Shown: positions 22,878 through 31,408 of the stretch, in pieces | Layout of the letters: every line of letters starts with the position of its first letter | Position numbering within the stretch: the stretch's first letter is position 1 | Assembly: GCF_029320955.1 (NCBI RefSeq) | Contig: NZ_CP119757.1 | Span: forward strand, 3,286,001 to 3,350,000 | Origin: Flavobacterium sp. YJ01 | GTDB taxonomy: Bacteria > Bacteroidota > Bacteroidia > Flavobacteriales > Flavobacteriaceae | Direction of reading: 5' to 3' | Length of the DNA stretch: 64,000 bases | The notes under the pieces: model-generated | Told to the model about the DNA's origin: nothing | The model's database searches: none | The model's input: the letters and a program-made list of their open reading frames with translations, nothing else | Position numbers and translations under genes: made by a program

Positions 22878-23927
22878 ATGAATAAAAAAGCAGAAAATAT
22901 AATTGTTGGAATTTCAATAGGAGATTTAAACGGTATTGGAAGCGAAGTTATACTGAAAACATTCGAAGATTCTCGTATGTTGGAATTGTGTACGCCGGTT
23001 ATTTTTGCAAATGCGAAGATTCTTTCATTCGTAAAAAAAAGTTTTACATCGACAGTTCAGTTTCATGGAGTTGATAAGTTAGATCAGGTCATTCCGGGAA
23101 AAGTAAACGTTTATAATCTTTGGAGAGAAGGCGTTGATATTAATTTAGGAACAAATGATTCAAAAATTGGAGAATATGCCATTAAATCATTTGTTGCAGC
23201 AACTAAAGCTCTTAAAGATGGAGAAATTGATGTTTTGGTAACAGCGCCAATCAATAAATATAATATTCAATCGGATGATTTTAAATTTCCAGGCCATACC
23301 GATTATCTAGATCAGGAATTAGAAGGCAATGCGCTTATGATGATGGTTCAAGATAATTTACGAGTAGGATTAATTACAGATCATGTGCCATTAAACCAAG
23401 TTGCTTCACATTTAACGGAAGAATTAATTACTACAAAAATTGAAACCATTAGAAAATCTTTGGTTCAGGATTTTAGTATTGTGAAGCCTAAAATTGCAGT
23501 TTTAGGATTGAATCCGCATGCTGGTGATGGTGGTGTTATCGGAAAAGAAGATGATTTGGTTTTAAAACCGACATTAAAGAAAATATTCGATTCAGGAACA
23601 ATGGTTTTTGGTCCGTTTCCAGCGGATGGTTTTTTTGGAAGCGGTCATTATGAAAAATATGATGCAATTGTAGCCATGTATCACGATCAAGGATTAATTC
23701 CGTTCAAAACACTATCTTTTGGAAAAGGAGTCAATTATACAGCGGGTTTAAATAAGGTGAGAACTTCTCCAGATCATGGCACAGCTTATGATATTGCAGG
23801 AAAAGATATGGCAGATTACAATTCATTTAAAGAAGCAGTCTATCTTGCAATAGATATTTTTCGCTCGCGTAATCAGTATGAGGAGATTAGCCAAAAACCT
23901 CTTAAAATAAAAGAAAAACAGTTATAA
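22878..23927 (+). CDS. pdxA: 4-hydroxythreonine-4-phosphate dehydrogenase
   Basis: A 349-residue metal- and NAD-dependent dehydrogenase of pyridoxal-phosphate synthesis. Recognised segments are GISIGDLNGIGSEV near the start, TAPINKYNIQ near 118, FPGHTDYLDQ with a metal His, GLNPHAGDGGVIGKED near 212 and HDQGLIPFKTLSFGKGVNYTAG near 275. It is the first of a right-strand set leading to the rpmF-fab genes, but a promoter lies between (TATCTTTG at 23971). Confidence 0.95.
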   Translation: MNKKAENIIVGISIGDLNGIGSEVILKTFEDSRMLELCTPVIFANAKILSFVKKSFTSTVQFHGVDKLDQVIPGKVNVYNLWREGVDINLGTNDSKIGEYAIKSFVAATKALKDGEIDVLVTAPINKYNIQSDDFKFPGHTDYLDQELEGNALMMMVQDNLRVGLITDHVPLNQVASHLTEELITTKIETIRKSLVQDFSIVKPKIAVLGLNPHAGDGGVIGKEDDLVLKPTLKKIFDSGTMVFGPFPADGFFGSGHYEKYDAIVAMYHDQGLIPFKTLSFGKGVNYTAGLNKVRTSPDHGTAYDIAGKDMADYNSFKEAVYLAIDIFRSRNQYEEISQKPLKIKEKQL

Positions 23928-23970
23928 ACAAAAAAAGGTGAATAAGATTATTAGATTTATAATAATTTTA

Positions 23971-23978
23971 TATCTTTG
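23971..23978 (+). promoter_or_regulatory. Likely -7 element before the DUF177-rpmF genes
   Basis: TATCTTTG fits TAnnTTTG. No clear TTG at the ideal upstream spacing. It lies 55 bases before the DUF177 start and after pdxA. Confidence 0.5.
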
Positions 23979-24032
23979 CACCCCAATTCAGATATCTAGT
24001 TTTAGAAACGAATTGATCAAATTGATGTTGAA

Positions 24033-24575
24033 ATGAGCAAAACAAAAGAATTTTTAATTCCTTTCGTAGGATTAAAACTAGGAAAACACCATTTTGAGTA
24101 TCAGATAAATAATGAGTTTTTTAAGAATTTTGAATACGATGAGTTTCAAAGTTCGGATATAAAAGTCAAATTGCTTTTCGAAAAGAAAAGCACAATGTTA
24201 GAATTAGAATTCAAACACAAAGGGACTGTAAATGTGCCTTGTGATCTAACAGGCGAAGATTTTGATTTACCTATAAAAGGGAGAATGAAGCTTATTGTTC
24301 GCTTTGGAGAGGAATTCAATAATGATAATGAAGAATTGTTGATTTTACCACATGGTGAGTTTGAAATAGATGTTGCGCAGTATATTTATGAAATGATTGC
24401 GCTTTCTGTACCTCAAAAAAGAATTCATCCAGGAGTTAAAGATGGAAGTCTGCAGACAGAAGCTTTAACAAAATTGAATGAATTAAGTGTAAAAGAACAA
24501 AAGGAAGAGAGTAACAAAGAAGAAGATATTGACCCGCGTTGGGAAAAATTAAAGAAACTATTAACGGATAAATAA
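24033..24575 (+). CDS. DUF177 (YceD-like) protein
   Basis: A 180-residue acidic protein of the YceD/DUF177 family, usually found directly before rpmF. Seen here are the DLTGEDFDLPIKGRMKLIVRFG core and the EFEIDVAQYIYEMIALSVP helix (with a conserved IHPG turn). YceD proteins are implicated in 23S rRNA processing or accumulation; that is family knowledge. Only 9 bases separate it from rpmF. The bacteroidal conserved pair of cysteines seen in proteobacterial YceD is incomplete (single VPCDLTG). Confidence 0.85.
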   Translation: MSKTKEFLIPFVGLKLGKHHFEYQINNEFFKNFEYDEFQSSDIKVKLLFEKKSTMLELEFKHKGTVNVPCDLTGEDFDLPIKGRMKLIVRFGEEFNNDNEELLILPHGEFEIDVAQYIYEMIALSVPQKRIHPGVKDGSLQTEALTKLNELSVKEQKEESNKEEDIDPRWEKLKKLLTDK

Positions 24576-24584
24576 TATAGTAAA

Positions 24585-24779
24585 ATGGCACATCCTAAGA
24601 GAAAGACCTCGAAAACAAGAAGAGATAAGAGAAGAACACATTATAAAGCTACTGTAGCTCAAATCGCTACATGTCCAATTACTGGAGAAGCACATTTGTA
24701 CCACAGAGCTTACTGGCATGAAGGTAAAATGTACTACAGAGGGCAAGTTGTTATCGATAAATCTGAAGCGGTTGCTTAA
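24585..24779 (+). CDS. rpmF: Large ribosomal subunit protein bL32
   Basis: A 64-residue ribosomal protein L32: basic N-terminus ([20 protein letters not shown]) and a [12 protein letters not shown] segment; only one Cys of the zinc-ribbon set remains visible. The gene sits in the conserved order DUF177-rpmF-fabH-accB-accC. A terminator follows at 24803. Confidence 0.95.
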
Positions 24780-24802
24780 TACGTTTTTGTAAATTATACT
24801 AG

Positions 24803-24830
24803 AACTCTCACATAGTGAGAGTTTTTTTTG
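24803..24830 (+). terminator. Terminator after rpmF
   Basis: AACTCTCA (24803-24810), loop CATAG, TGAGAGTT (24816-24823), then a T run. Confidence 0.85.
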
Positions 24831-24954
24831 TTGGTTATAATTTTCGTTTTTTAGGAAAATATAGACAAAATCGTTTCGTTTTTTTTTGTAATTTTCAAGC
24901 CTTTTAAAAATTTTTCAAATTAATGATAATTTGAAAGGAAAATAGTAGAATATA

Positions 24955-25953
24955 ATGAATACAATCACAGCCGCAATTACCGCTGTTGGAGGATACGTTC
25001 CTGACTTTGTGCTTACAAACAAAGTTCTAGAAACAATGGTTGAAACCAATGATGAGTGGATAACCACTCGAACAGGAATTAAAGAAAGAAGAATTCTTAA
25101 AGATGCTGATAAAGGTACATCATACCTTGCAATAAAAGCAGCACAGGACTTAATTGCAAAAGCAAATATTGATCCGTTAGAGATTGATATGATTATCATG
25201 GCAACAGCAACACCAGATATGATGGTGGCTTCTACAGGAGTATATGTTGCAACAGAAATTGGAGCAACAAATGCATTTGCATACGATTTGCAAGCAGCAT
25301 GCTCAAGTTTCTTATACGGAATGTCTACTGCTGCGGCTTACGTGCAGTCTGGACGTTACAAAAAAGTACTTTTAATTGGTGCCGATAAAATGTCATCAAT
25401 TGTAGATTATACAGACAGAGCAACTTGTATTATTTTTGGTGATGGAGCTGGTGCAGTTCTTTTCGAACCAAATTATGAAGGTTTAGGTTTGCAGGATGAA
25501 TATCTAAGAAGTGATGGTGTAGGACGCGATTTTCTTAAAATCCCTGCAGGGGGTTCTTTGATTCCGCCTAGCGAAGAAACAGTAAAAAATAGACAGCACA
25601 ATATTATGCAAGACGGTAAAACTGTTTTCAAATATGCTGTAACGAACATGGCAGATGCCAGCGAATTGATTTTGCAAAGAAATAATTTGACAAATCAGGA
25701 TGTTGACTGGTTGGTACCACACCAGGCAAACAAACGTATTATTGATGCTACTGCTGGAAGATTAGAATTGGATGATTCTAAAGTTTTGGTAAACATCGAA
25801 AGATACGGAAATACTACTTCTGGAACTCTTCCATTAGTATTAGCTGATTTTGAAGATAAATTGAAAAAAGGAGATAATGTTATCTTTGCTGCCTTTGGTG
25901 GTGGATTCACTTGGGGATCTATCTATTTAAAATGGGCTTACGATAAGAAATAA
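24955..25953 (+). CDS. fabH: 3-oxoacyl-ACP synthase III
   Basis: A 332-residue thiolase-fold condensing enzyme that joins acetyl-CoA (or branched acyl-CoA) with malonyl-ACP to begin fatty-acid synthesis. The active-site cysteine lies in LQAACSSFLYG (about residue 113), the His in WLVPHQANKRI (about 258) and the Asn in ERYGNTTSGT (about 285). It is the first gene of the fabH-accB-accC set after the rpmF terminator. Confidence 0.95.
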   Translation: MNTITAAITAVGGYVPDFVLTNKVLETMVETNDEWITTRTGIKERRILKDADKGTSYLAIKAAQDLIAKANIDPLEIDMIIMATATPDMMVASTGVYVATEIGATNAFAYDLQAACSSFLYGMSTAAAYVQSGRYKKVLLIGADKMSSIVDYTDRATCIIFGDGAGAVLFEPNYEGLGLQDEYLRSDGVGRDFLKIPAGGSLIPPSEETVKNRQHNIMQDGKTVFKYAVTNMADASELILQRNNLTNQDVDWLVPHQANKRIIDATAGRLELDDSKVLVNIERYGNTTSGTLPLVLADFEDKLKKGDNVIFAAFGGGFTWGSIYLKWAYDKK

Positions 25954-25976
25954 ATTAAAACTAAAAACGAATCATT

Positions 25977-26465
25977 ATGGATTTAAAAGAAATTCAAAAC
26001 CTAATCAAATTTGTTGCAAATTCGGGCGTTGCAGAAGTGAAGTTAGAAATGGATGATGTGAAAATCACGATCAGAACAACTTTAGAAACAAATGTAACTG
26101 AAGCAACTTATGTACAGCAATTACCTGCTCAAGCAGCTTTACCGCAAGCTCAAGTTCCACAAGTTACAGCTCCAACAGTTGTAAATGTAACTCCAGAAGC
26201 TCCGGCTGCTAAAGACGATTCTAAATACATTACTATAAAATCTCCAATCATTGGAACATTCTATAGAAAACCATCTCCAGACAAACCAGTATTTACTGAA
26301 GTAGGAAGTACTGTATCTAAAGGCGATGTTCTTTGTGTAATTGAAGCAATGAAATTATTCAACGAAATCGAATCTGAAGTTTCTGGTAAAATTGTGAAAA
26401 TTCTAGTTGACGATATGTCTCCAGTAGAATTTGACCAACCTTTATTCTTAGTAGATCCATCATAA
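25977..26465 (+). CDS. accB: Biotin carboxyl carrier protein of acetyl-CoA carboxylase
   Basis: A 162-residue BCCP: N-terminal helix, an Ala/Pro/Gln-rich linker (about 45-78), and the biotinyl domain with [18 protein letters not shown] (the Lys of the AMKL tetrapeptide is biotinylated). It follows fabH by 23 bases and precedes accC with a repeat-bearing gap of 105 bases. Confidence 0.97.
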   Translation: MDLKEIQNLIKFVANSGVAEVKLEMDDVKITIRTTLETNVTEATYVQQLPAQAALPQAQVPQVTAPTVVNVTPEAPAAKDDSKYITIKSPIIGTFYRKPSPDKPVFTEVGSTVSKGDVLCVIEAMKLFNEIESEVSGKIVKILVDDMSPVEFDQPLFLVDPS

Positions 26466-26570
26466 ATTTAGATTTTAGATTTTAGATTTTAGATTGATTT
26501 ATAAGCGATTTTTATTGATCATCTAAAATTATCTAATTCTCAAATTGTCTAATTATCTAATTAAAATAAG
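26466..26570. repeat. Short tandem heptamers, TTTTAGA-type
   Basis: About four copies of the heptamer TTTTAGA follow accB (26467-26495), then a related looser stretch (ATCTAAAATTATCTAATTCT). Such AT heptamers recur near 49210-49440. They read as non-coding intergenic repeats; no gene is present here. Confidence 0.5.
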
Positions 26571-27917
26571 ATGTTTAAAAAAATATTAATTGCGAATAGA
26601 GGAGAAATTGCACTACGTGTAATTCGTACATGTAAGGAAATGGGAATCAAAACTGTTGCAGTTTACTCTACAGCCGACGCAGAAAGTTTACACGTTAAAT
26701 TTGCTGACGAAGCGGTTTGTATAGGCCCTCCTCCGAGTAACTTATCGTATTTGAAAATGTCAAATATCATTGCAGCTGCAGAAATTACAAATGCAGACGC
26801 AATTCATCCAGGTTATGGATTTCTTTCTGAGAATGCTAAATTCTCAAAAATTTGTCAAGAGCACGGAATCAAATTTATTGGTGCGGCTCCTGAAATGATC
26901 GACCGAATGGGAGATAAAGCTTCTGCAAAAGCTACAATGAAAGCGGCAGGGGTACCTTGTGTACCAGGTTCAGACGGATTATTAGAATCTTACGAACATG
27001 CACAAAAAACAGCTAAAGAAATTGGTTATCCAGTTATGATGAAAGCTACAGCTGGTGGTGGTGGAAAAGGAATGCGCGCTATCTGGAAAGAAGAAGAGCT
27101 TTTAAAAGCTTGGGAAAGTGCACGTCAAGAGGCTGCTGCAGCATTTGGAAATGACGGAATGTACATGGAGAAACTTATTGAAGAACCACGTCATATCGAA
27201 ATTCAAGTTGTTGGTGATGCTTATGGTAAAGCTTGCCACCTTTCTGAAAGAGATTGTTCTGTACAGCGTCGTCACCAAAAATTAACGGAAGAAACTCCTT
27301 CTCCGTTTATGACAGATGAACTTCGTGCTAGAATGGGTGAGGCTGCTGTTAAAGCTGCTGAGTTCATTAAATATGAAGGAGCTGGAACTGTAGAGTTTTT
27401 GGTTGACAAACACAGAAACTTTTATTTCATGGAAATGAATACTCGTATCCAAGTAGAGCACCCAATCACAGAACAAGTTATCGATTATGATTTGATTCGT
27501 GAGCAAATTATGGTTGCCGCTGGAATTCCAATTTCTGGTAAAAATTATCTTCCTGAATTACATGCTATCGAATGTCGTATTAATGCTGAAGATCCTTATA
27601 ATGATTTCAGACCGTCACCAGGAAAAATTACTACGCTTCATATGCCAGGAGGACACGGAGTTCGTTTAGATACTCACGTGTATTCAGGATATAGCATTCC
27701 GCCAAACTACGATTCTATGATTGCTAAGTTAATTACAACTGCACAATCTCGTGAAGAAGCTATCAGCAAAATGCGAAGAGCTCTTGATGAATTCGTAATT
27801 GAAGGCGTGAAAACTACAATCCCTTTCCACAGACAATTAATGGATGATCCAAAATATATTGCAGGAGATTACACAACTGCATTTATGGATACATTTAAAA
27901 TGAATAATCCAGAATAA
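26571..27917 (+). CDS. accC: Biotin carboxylase subunit of acetyl-CoA carboxylase
   Basis: A 448-residue ATP-grasp biotin carboxylase: start [32 protein letters not shown] near 82, the glycine-rich GGGGKGMR loop near 162, the [16 protein letters not shown] segment and the [15 protein letters not shown] segment with metal ligands near 285. It ends the fabH-accB-accC set; a terminator follows at 27923. Confidence 0.97.
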   Translation: MFKKILIANRGEIALRVIRTCKEMGIKTVAVYSTADAESLHVKFADEAVCIGPPPSNLSYLKMSNIIAAAEITNADAIHPGYGFLSENAKFSKICQEHGIKFIGAAPEMIDRMGDKASAKATMKAAGVPCVPGSDGLLESYEHAQKTAKEIGYPVMMKATAGGGGKGMRAIWKEEELLKAWESARQEAAAAFGNDGMYMEKLIEEPRHIEIQVVGDAYGKACHLSERDCSVQRRHQKLTEETPSPFMTDELRARMGEAAVKAAEFIKYEGAGTVEFLVDKHRNFYFMEMNTRIQVEHPITEQVIDYDLIREQIMVAAGIPISGKNYLPELHAIECRINAEDPYNDFRPSPGKITTLHMPGGHGVRLDTHVYSGYSIPPNYDSMIAKLITTAQSREEAISKMRRALDEFVIEGVKTTIPFHRQLMDDPKYIAGDYTTAFMDTFKMNNPE

Positions 27918-27922
27918 TTATA

Positions 27923-27953
27923 AAGGCTGTCAATTTTTTGACAGCCTTTTTCT
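27923..27953 (+). terminator. Terminator after accC
   Basis: AAGGCTGTCAA (27923-27933) pairs with TTGACAGCCTT (27938-27948), followed by a T run. Confidence 0.85.
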
Positions 27954-28289
27954 TTTTATAAGCTTTTACAAAAAAATCCAATAAAAGGAAATCCCAAATT
28001 CCAATATTGGAACCTTAACCTAAATTTAAAAACTTAAAACCTCATTCTAGACTTTAGAATTTGGAATTTGATTTATTGAAATTTCTATCAAGGTTACACT
28101 CTAAGTGTTTACTTATTACACACCTTTTTCTTCATTTACACACTTTTTAATATTGGTCAATTTTTGGCACATTGATGAAAACCCTTGTAAAAACAAGGCT
28201 TTAACGCGTTTGGCACAGTTCTTTTCTTTTACGGCATAATAATTTCATTACCTAAAGCGTAAACAACTATTAATTTAAATATATACGTT
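27954..28289. other. Regulatory intergenic region before the PepSY-like array
   Basis: 336 bases without a gene. It contains an imperfect AATTCCAA/TTGGAATT repeat (28000-28070), a hairpin with CCTTG and CAAGG arms (28184-28198), and two TTGGCAC elements (28164-28170 and 28210-28216). The second lies about 75 bases before the first ATG. Confidence 0.55.
28208..28227 (+). promoter_or_regulatory. Candidate sigma-54 promoter of the PepSY-like gene array
   Basis: GTTTGGCACAGTTCTTTTCT: the -24 half TTGGCAC is a full match to the sigma-54 consensus, the -12 half (TTTTCT) is only partial and would need one extra base of spacing. rpoN is at 53691 and an NtrC-type activator gene lies directly after the array. 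Called on motif and context only. Confidence 0.45.
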
Positions 28290-28586
28290 ATGAAAAATTT
28301 ATTTTTATCAGCCGCAATTGTCTTAGGAAGTTTAACTTCATTCGCTTCAACTACACAAGTAAATAATACAATCGTAAAAACGATTTCTGTTGAAGACGAG
28401 TACACTGAAATCAAATTAGAAGAATTACCAGCAGCAATTACTGAATCTTTGAAAAAAGCATACCCAGAAGCTATAATTACAAAAGCATATAAAAACGAAA
28501 AATCTGAGTATAAACTTGACGTTACTGTAGGTGACAAAGTTGGGAATCTTTTCGCTAATGCAGACGGAACTTGGATTAAAAAATAA
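28290..28586 (+). CDS. PepSY-like periplasmic protein, copy 1 of 5
   Basis: A 98-residue protein with a signal peptide (MKNLFLSAAIVLGSLTSF) and one PepSY-like (PF11396-type) domain: a LPAAITESLKKAYPEAII helix, a TKAYKNEKSEYKLDVTV strand pair, and a final LFANADGTWIKK strand. Such small proteins may bind or sense peptides/proteases or envelope stress, but their function is largely unknown. It is the first gene after the candidate sigma-54 promoter. Closest to copy 2, which shares the MKNLFLSAAIVLG start. Confidence 0.85.
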   Translation: MKNLFLSAAIVLGSLTSFASTTQVNNTIVKTISVEDEYTEIKLEELPAAITESLKKAYPEAIITKAYKNEKSEYKLDVTVGDKVGNLFANADGTWIKK

Positions 28587-28661
28587 TCTAAATCGTATAG
28601 ATTTTGAAAATCCAGATCAAGAATACTAAGATCAAATTAACAATATTAAAACAGAATTATC

Positions 28662-28958
28662 ATGAAAAATTTATTTTTATCAGCCGCAATCGTTTTGGGA
28701 GGTTTAACATCATTTGCTTCAACTTCGCCAATTTCAAATACTATCGTAAAAACAATCTCTATCCAAGATGATTATACAGAGATTAAATTGGAAGAACTTC
28801 CAGCAGCCGTAACAGACGCGCTTAAAAAAGCGTATCCAGATGCAGTTTTAACAAAAGCATTTAAAAATACAAAGTCTGAATACAAGCTTGAAGTGACTGT
28901 TGGAGACAAAACAGGAAATCTATTTGCTAACGCAGATGGAACTTGGATTAAAAAATAA
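28662..28958 (+). CDS. PepSY-like periplasmic protein, copy 2 of 5
   Basis: A 98-residue paralog, nearly the same length and sequence as copy 1 (DDYTEIKLEELPAAVTDALK, then GDKTGNLFANADGTW), evidently a recent duplication. It has its own signal peptide and begins 75 bases after copy 1. No separate promoter or terminator is obvious in the gap. Confidence 0.85.
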   Translation: MKNLFLSAAIVLGGLTSFASTSPISNTIVKTISIQDDYTEIKLEELPAAVTDALKKAYPDAVLTKAFKNTKSEYKLEVTVGDKTGNLFANADGTWIKK

Positions 28959-28986
28959 TTAATTACTAACCCTTAAAACTATTACT

Positions 28987-29277
28987 ATGAAAAAGTTGAT
29001 TCTATCGGCAGCAATTGTTTTAGGCAGTTTGTCGATGCACGCAGAAACCACTGCTGTAACCAACACAATGGTGCAGACAGTAAATGATCAGGATGGATAT
29101 AAAGAAGTAGACGGAGTTCCAGCAGCTGTTAAAAAAGGCTTAGACGACGCTTATCCTGGTGTAGTGCTTGAAAAAGCATGGGTGAATGACAAAAAGGAGT
29201 ATAAAATTGAGATAACAGTTCGAGGTGAAAAATCGATCGTTTATACCGATGCTTCTGGTAACATTCTTAAAAAATAA
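28987..29277 (+). CDS. PepSY-like periplasmic protein, copy 3 of 5
   Basis: A 96-residue paralog with signal peptide (MKKLILSAAIVLGSLSMHA). The domain starts GYKEVDGVPAAVKKGLDDAY and ends VYTDASGNILKK. It diverges more from copies 1 and 2 and has a shorter N-terminal part of the mature protein. It starts 28 bases after copy 2. Confidence 0.85.
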   Translation: MKKLILSAAIVLGSLSMHAETTAVTNTMVQTVNDQDGYKEVDGVPAAVKKGLDDAYPGVVLEKAWVNDKKEYKIEITVRGEKSIVYTDASGNILKK

Positions 29278-29294
29278 TTTTAAACCACAATATT

Positions 29295-29588
29295 ATGAAA
29301 AAGTTAGTTTTATCAGCGGCGATTGTGTTAGGAAGTTTATCGGTTAATGCCGCAGTTCTTCCAGCGATTTCGATCACTCAATCAGTACTTATTCAAGATG
29401 GATTTACCGAAGTAACTGCAGATGCTGTTCCGGCAGCAGTGAAGTCTACAATTGAAAAATCTTTCCCGAACACTAAGCTTGAAAAGGCTTATAAAAACGA
29501 GAAAAACGAGTATAAACTTGAGATTTCAAGTGGAGAAAAGAAGTATACTATTTTTACAGATGCTTCTGGTAACATCATCAAAAAATAA
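29295..29588 (+). CDS. PepSY-like periplasmic protein, copy 4 of 5
   Basis: A 97-residue paralog with signal peptide (MKKLVLSAAIVLGSLSVNA), FTEVTADAVPAAVKSTIEKS in the helix and IFTDASGNIIKK at the end. It follows copy 3 by 17 bases. The DASGNI ending is shared with copy 3, so copies 3 and 4 form one pair and 1 and 2 another. Confidence 0.85.
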   Translation: MKKLVLSAAIVLGSLSVNAAVLPAISITQSVLIQDGFTEVTADAVPAAVKSTIEKSFPNTKLEKAYKNEKNEYKLEISSGEKKYTIFTDASGNIIKK

Positions 29589-29603
29589 TTAAAAATCAGC
29601 ATC

Positions 29604-29900
29604 ATGAAAAAGTTAATCTTATCAGCAGTGGTTGTTTTGGGAACAATGTCAATTCATGCAAATGTATTGCCTGTTTCTAAAGACACAAAAGCAACTGTAA
29701 TTGTTCAAACTGAATATACAGAAGTTACTGCAGATGCTGTGCCTGCAGCTGTTAAAACGGCTTTGCAGACGGCTTATCCGGGAGCAAAACTGGAAAAGGC
29801 ATTTGTAAACGAAAAGAAAGAATACAAACTAGAAATATCAGTTGGAGACCAGAAGGCTACTGTGTACTCAGATGTCAATGGTAACTGGTTGAAAATATAA
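29604..29900 (+). CDS. PepSY-like periplasmic protein, copy 5 of 5
   Basis: A 98-residue paralog with signal peptide (MKKLILSAVVVLGTMSIHA), TADAVPAAVKTALQTAYPGA in the helix and TVYSDVNGNWLKI at the end. It is 15 bases after copy 4 and is the last of the array; the terminator at 29933 follows. Confidence 0.85.
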   Translation: MKKLILSAVVVLGTMSIHANVLPVSKDTKATVIVQTEYTEVTADAVPAAVKTALQTAYPGAKLEKAFVNEKKEYKLEISVGDQKATVYSDVNGNWLKI

Positions 29901-29932
29901 TTAGGTGAATTTAGATTTATGTTTTTGGTGAA

Positions 29933-29970
29933 AAAGAGATTGCGACGTGCAATCTCTTTTTTTTTGCATA
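29933..29970 (+). terminator. Terminator after the PepSY-like array
   Basis: AAAGAGATTGC, loop GACGT, GCAATCTCTTT, then a long T run. Confidence 0.85.
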
Positions 29971-30028
29971 ATTTTGTGAAAATCCAATTTTAATAGTCTT
30001 ATTTTAGCAAAAAACTCCCTAAAAGCAA

Positions 30029-31384
30029 ATGCCGAAGATATTATTGATAGAAGACGACATCGCGTTTTGTAAACTATTAGAAAAATTTCTAATCAAGAAA
30101 TCGTATGATGTTACCATTGCTTTCTCAGCCGCAGAAGCACGCGAAGCAATCAAAAAAGAATCGTTTGATTTGATTTTGACAGATCTTCGTTTGCCTGATT
30201 TTGACGGCATCGGGCTAATGTCTGAATTTAAGAACTCTCATCCGCATATTCCAATTATTTTAATGACAGGTTACTCTGATGTAAATACTGCTGTTAAAGC
30301 AATTAAAAATGGTGCAGCCGATTATATTTCTAAACCTTTCAATCCTGATGAGGTTTTACTTGTAATTAATAATGCGTTGCAAGCTCCAAAAGAAGAAGAA
30401 GAGGAACAAGCTCCTGCTAAAGAAAAAAAAGCACCCAAAAAACAAACTTCTACAGAAAATGAATTTGTAAAAGGAATCTCTGTTGCTTCAAAAAAACTTT
30501 TAGATCATATTCAATTGGTAAGTCCGACTGATATGTCAGTTTTGATTATTGGTGAAAGCGGAACTGGAAAGGAAATTATAGCCAAAAGCATTCACCAGCA
30601 AAGTCAAAGAAAAAACAATAATTTTATTGCGGTTGATTGCGGAGCCATTCCAAAAGAACTAGCGGCAAGCGAATTCTTCGGACATTTGAAAGGATCTTTT
30701 ACTGGAGCAATCAGTGATAAAATGGGTTATTTTGAAGCTGCAAATGGCGGAACTATATTTTTGGATGAAATCGGAAACCTTTCGTACGAAAATCAAATTC
30801 AGTTATTGAGAGCACTTCAAGAAAGAAAAATTAAACCCGTTGGAAGCAATAAGGAAATAAACGTTGATATACGCATTATTACGGCTACAAACGAAGATTT
30901 GCGCGAAGCGGTAAAAAACGGCGATTTTAGAGAAGATTTATACCATAGAATCAACGAATTCTCTATAGAATCACCATCTTTAAAAGATCGTGACGAAGAT
31001 TTAATGCTTTTTGCTGATTATTTTCTTGAAAAAGCCAATCAGCAATTAAATAAAGGTGTAATAGGATTTTCTCCAGAAGTGGTTTCTATTTTTCAAAATT
31101 ACAATTGGCCAGGAAATTTGCGTGAATTGCAAAACTGTGTAAAACGTGCCACACTTTTAACTCGCGGTGATTTTATAGAAAGTGAAGTTCTTCCGGCAGA
31201 ATTTTTTCAAATTCAAAAAAAGGATTCAAGTGCAGACGAAAGTTTTGCTTTGTCTGATAACGAAAAAGAAGCTATTATTCATGCCTTATCAAAAGCGAAA
31301 AATAATAAATCTGAAGCGGCTAAACTCTTAAAAATTACAAGAAAAACACTTTACAACAAATTGAAACATTACAATATTGAGTAA
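30029..31384 (+). CDS. Sigma-54-dependent NtrC-family response regulator
   Basis: A 451-residue activator: receiver domain with phosphoacceptor Asp52 (ILTDLRLPDFDG), acidic/lysine-rich linker 119-145, AAA+ domain with Walker A GESGTGKE (175-182), GSFTGA loop (222-227, GAFTGA variant) that contacts sigma-54, Walker B GTIFLDEIG (241-249), and a C-terminal Fis-type HTH (KSEAAKLLKITRKTLYNKL). Starts at ATG 30029, 59 bases after the array terminator, so it is transcribed on its own. It is the best candidate to activate the array. Its kinase partner may be the convergent hybrid kinase. Confidence 0.92.
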   Translation: MPKILLIEDDIAFCKLLEKFLIKKSYDVTIAFSAAEAREAIKKESFDLILTDLRLPDFDGIGLMSEFKNSHPHIPIILMTGYSDVNTAVKAIKNGAADYISKPFNPDEVLLVINNALQAPKEEEEEQAPAKEKKAPKKQTSTENEFVKGISVASKKLLDHIQLVSPTDMSVLIIGESGTGKEIIAKSIHQQSQRKNNNFIAVDCGAIPKELAASEFFGHLKGSFTGAISDKMGYFEAANGGTIFLDEIGNLSYENQIQLLRALQERKIKPVGSNKEINVDIRIITATNEDLREAVKNGDFREDLYHRINEFSIESPSLKDRDEDLMLFADYFLEKANQQLNKGVIGFSPEVVSIFQNYNWPGNLRELQNCVKRATLLTRGDFIESEVLPAEFFQIQKKDSSADESFALSDNEKEAIIHALSKAKNNKSEAAKLLKITRKTLYNKLKHYNIE

Positions 31385-31408
31385 AGTAGTTTTGATAAAG
31401 GTTGTATT

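Noticed and set aside
28290..29900. Repeated spacing of ~100-codon units could suggest a CRISPR-like or tandem DNA repeat array.
   Set aside because: The units are diverged coding paralogs with signal peptides, not short identical repeats with spacers.
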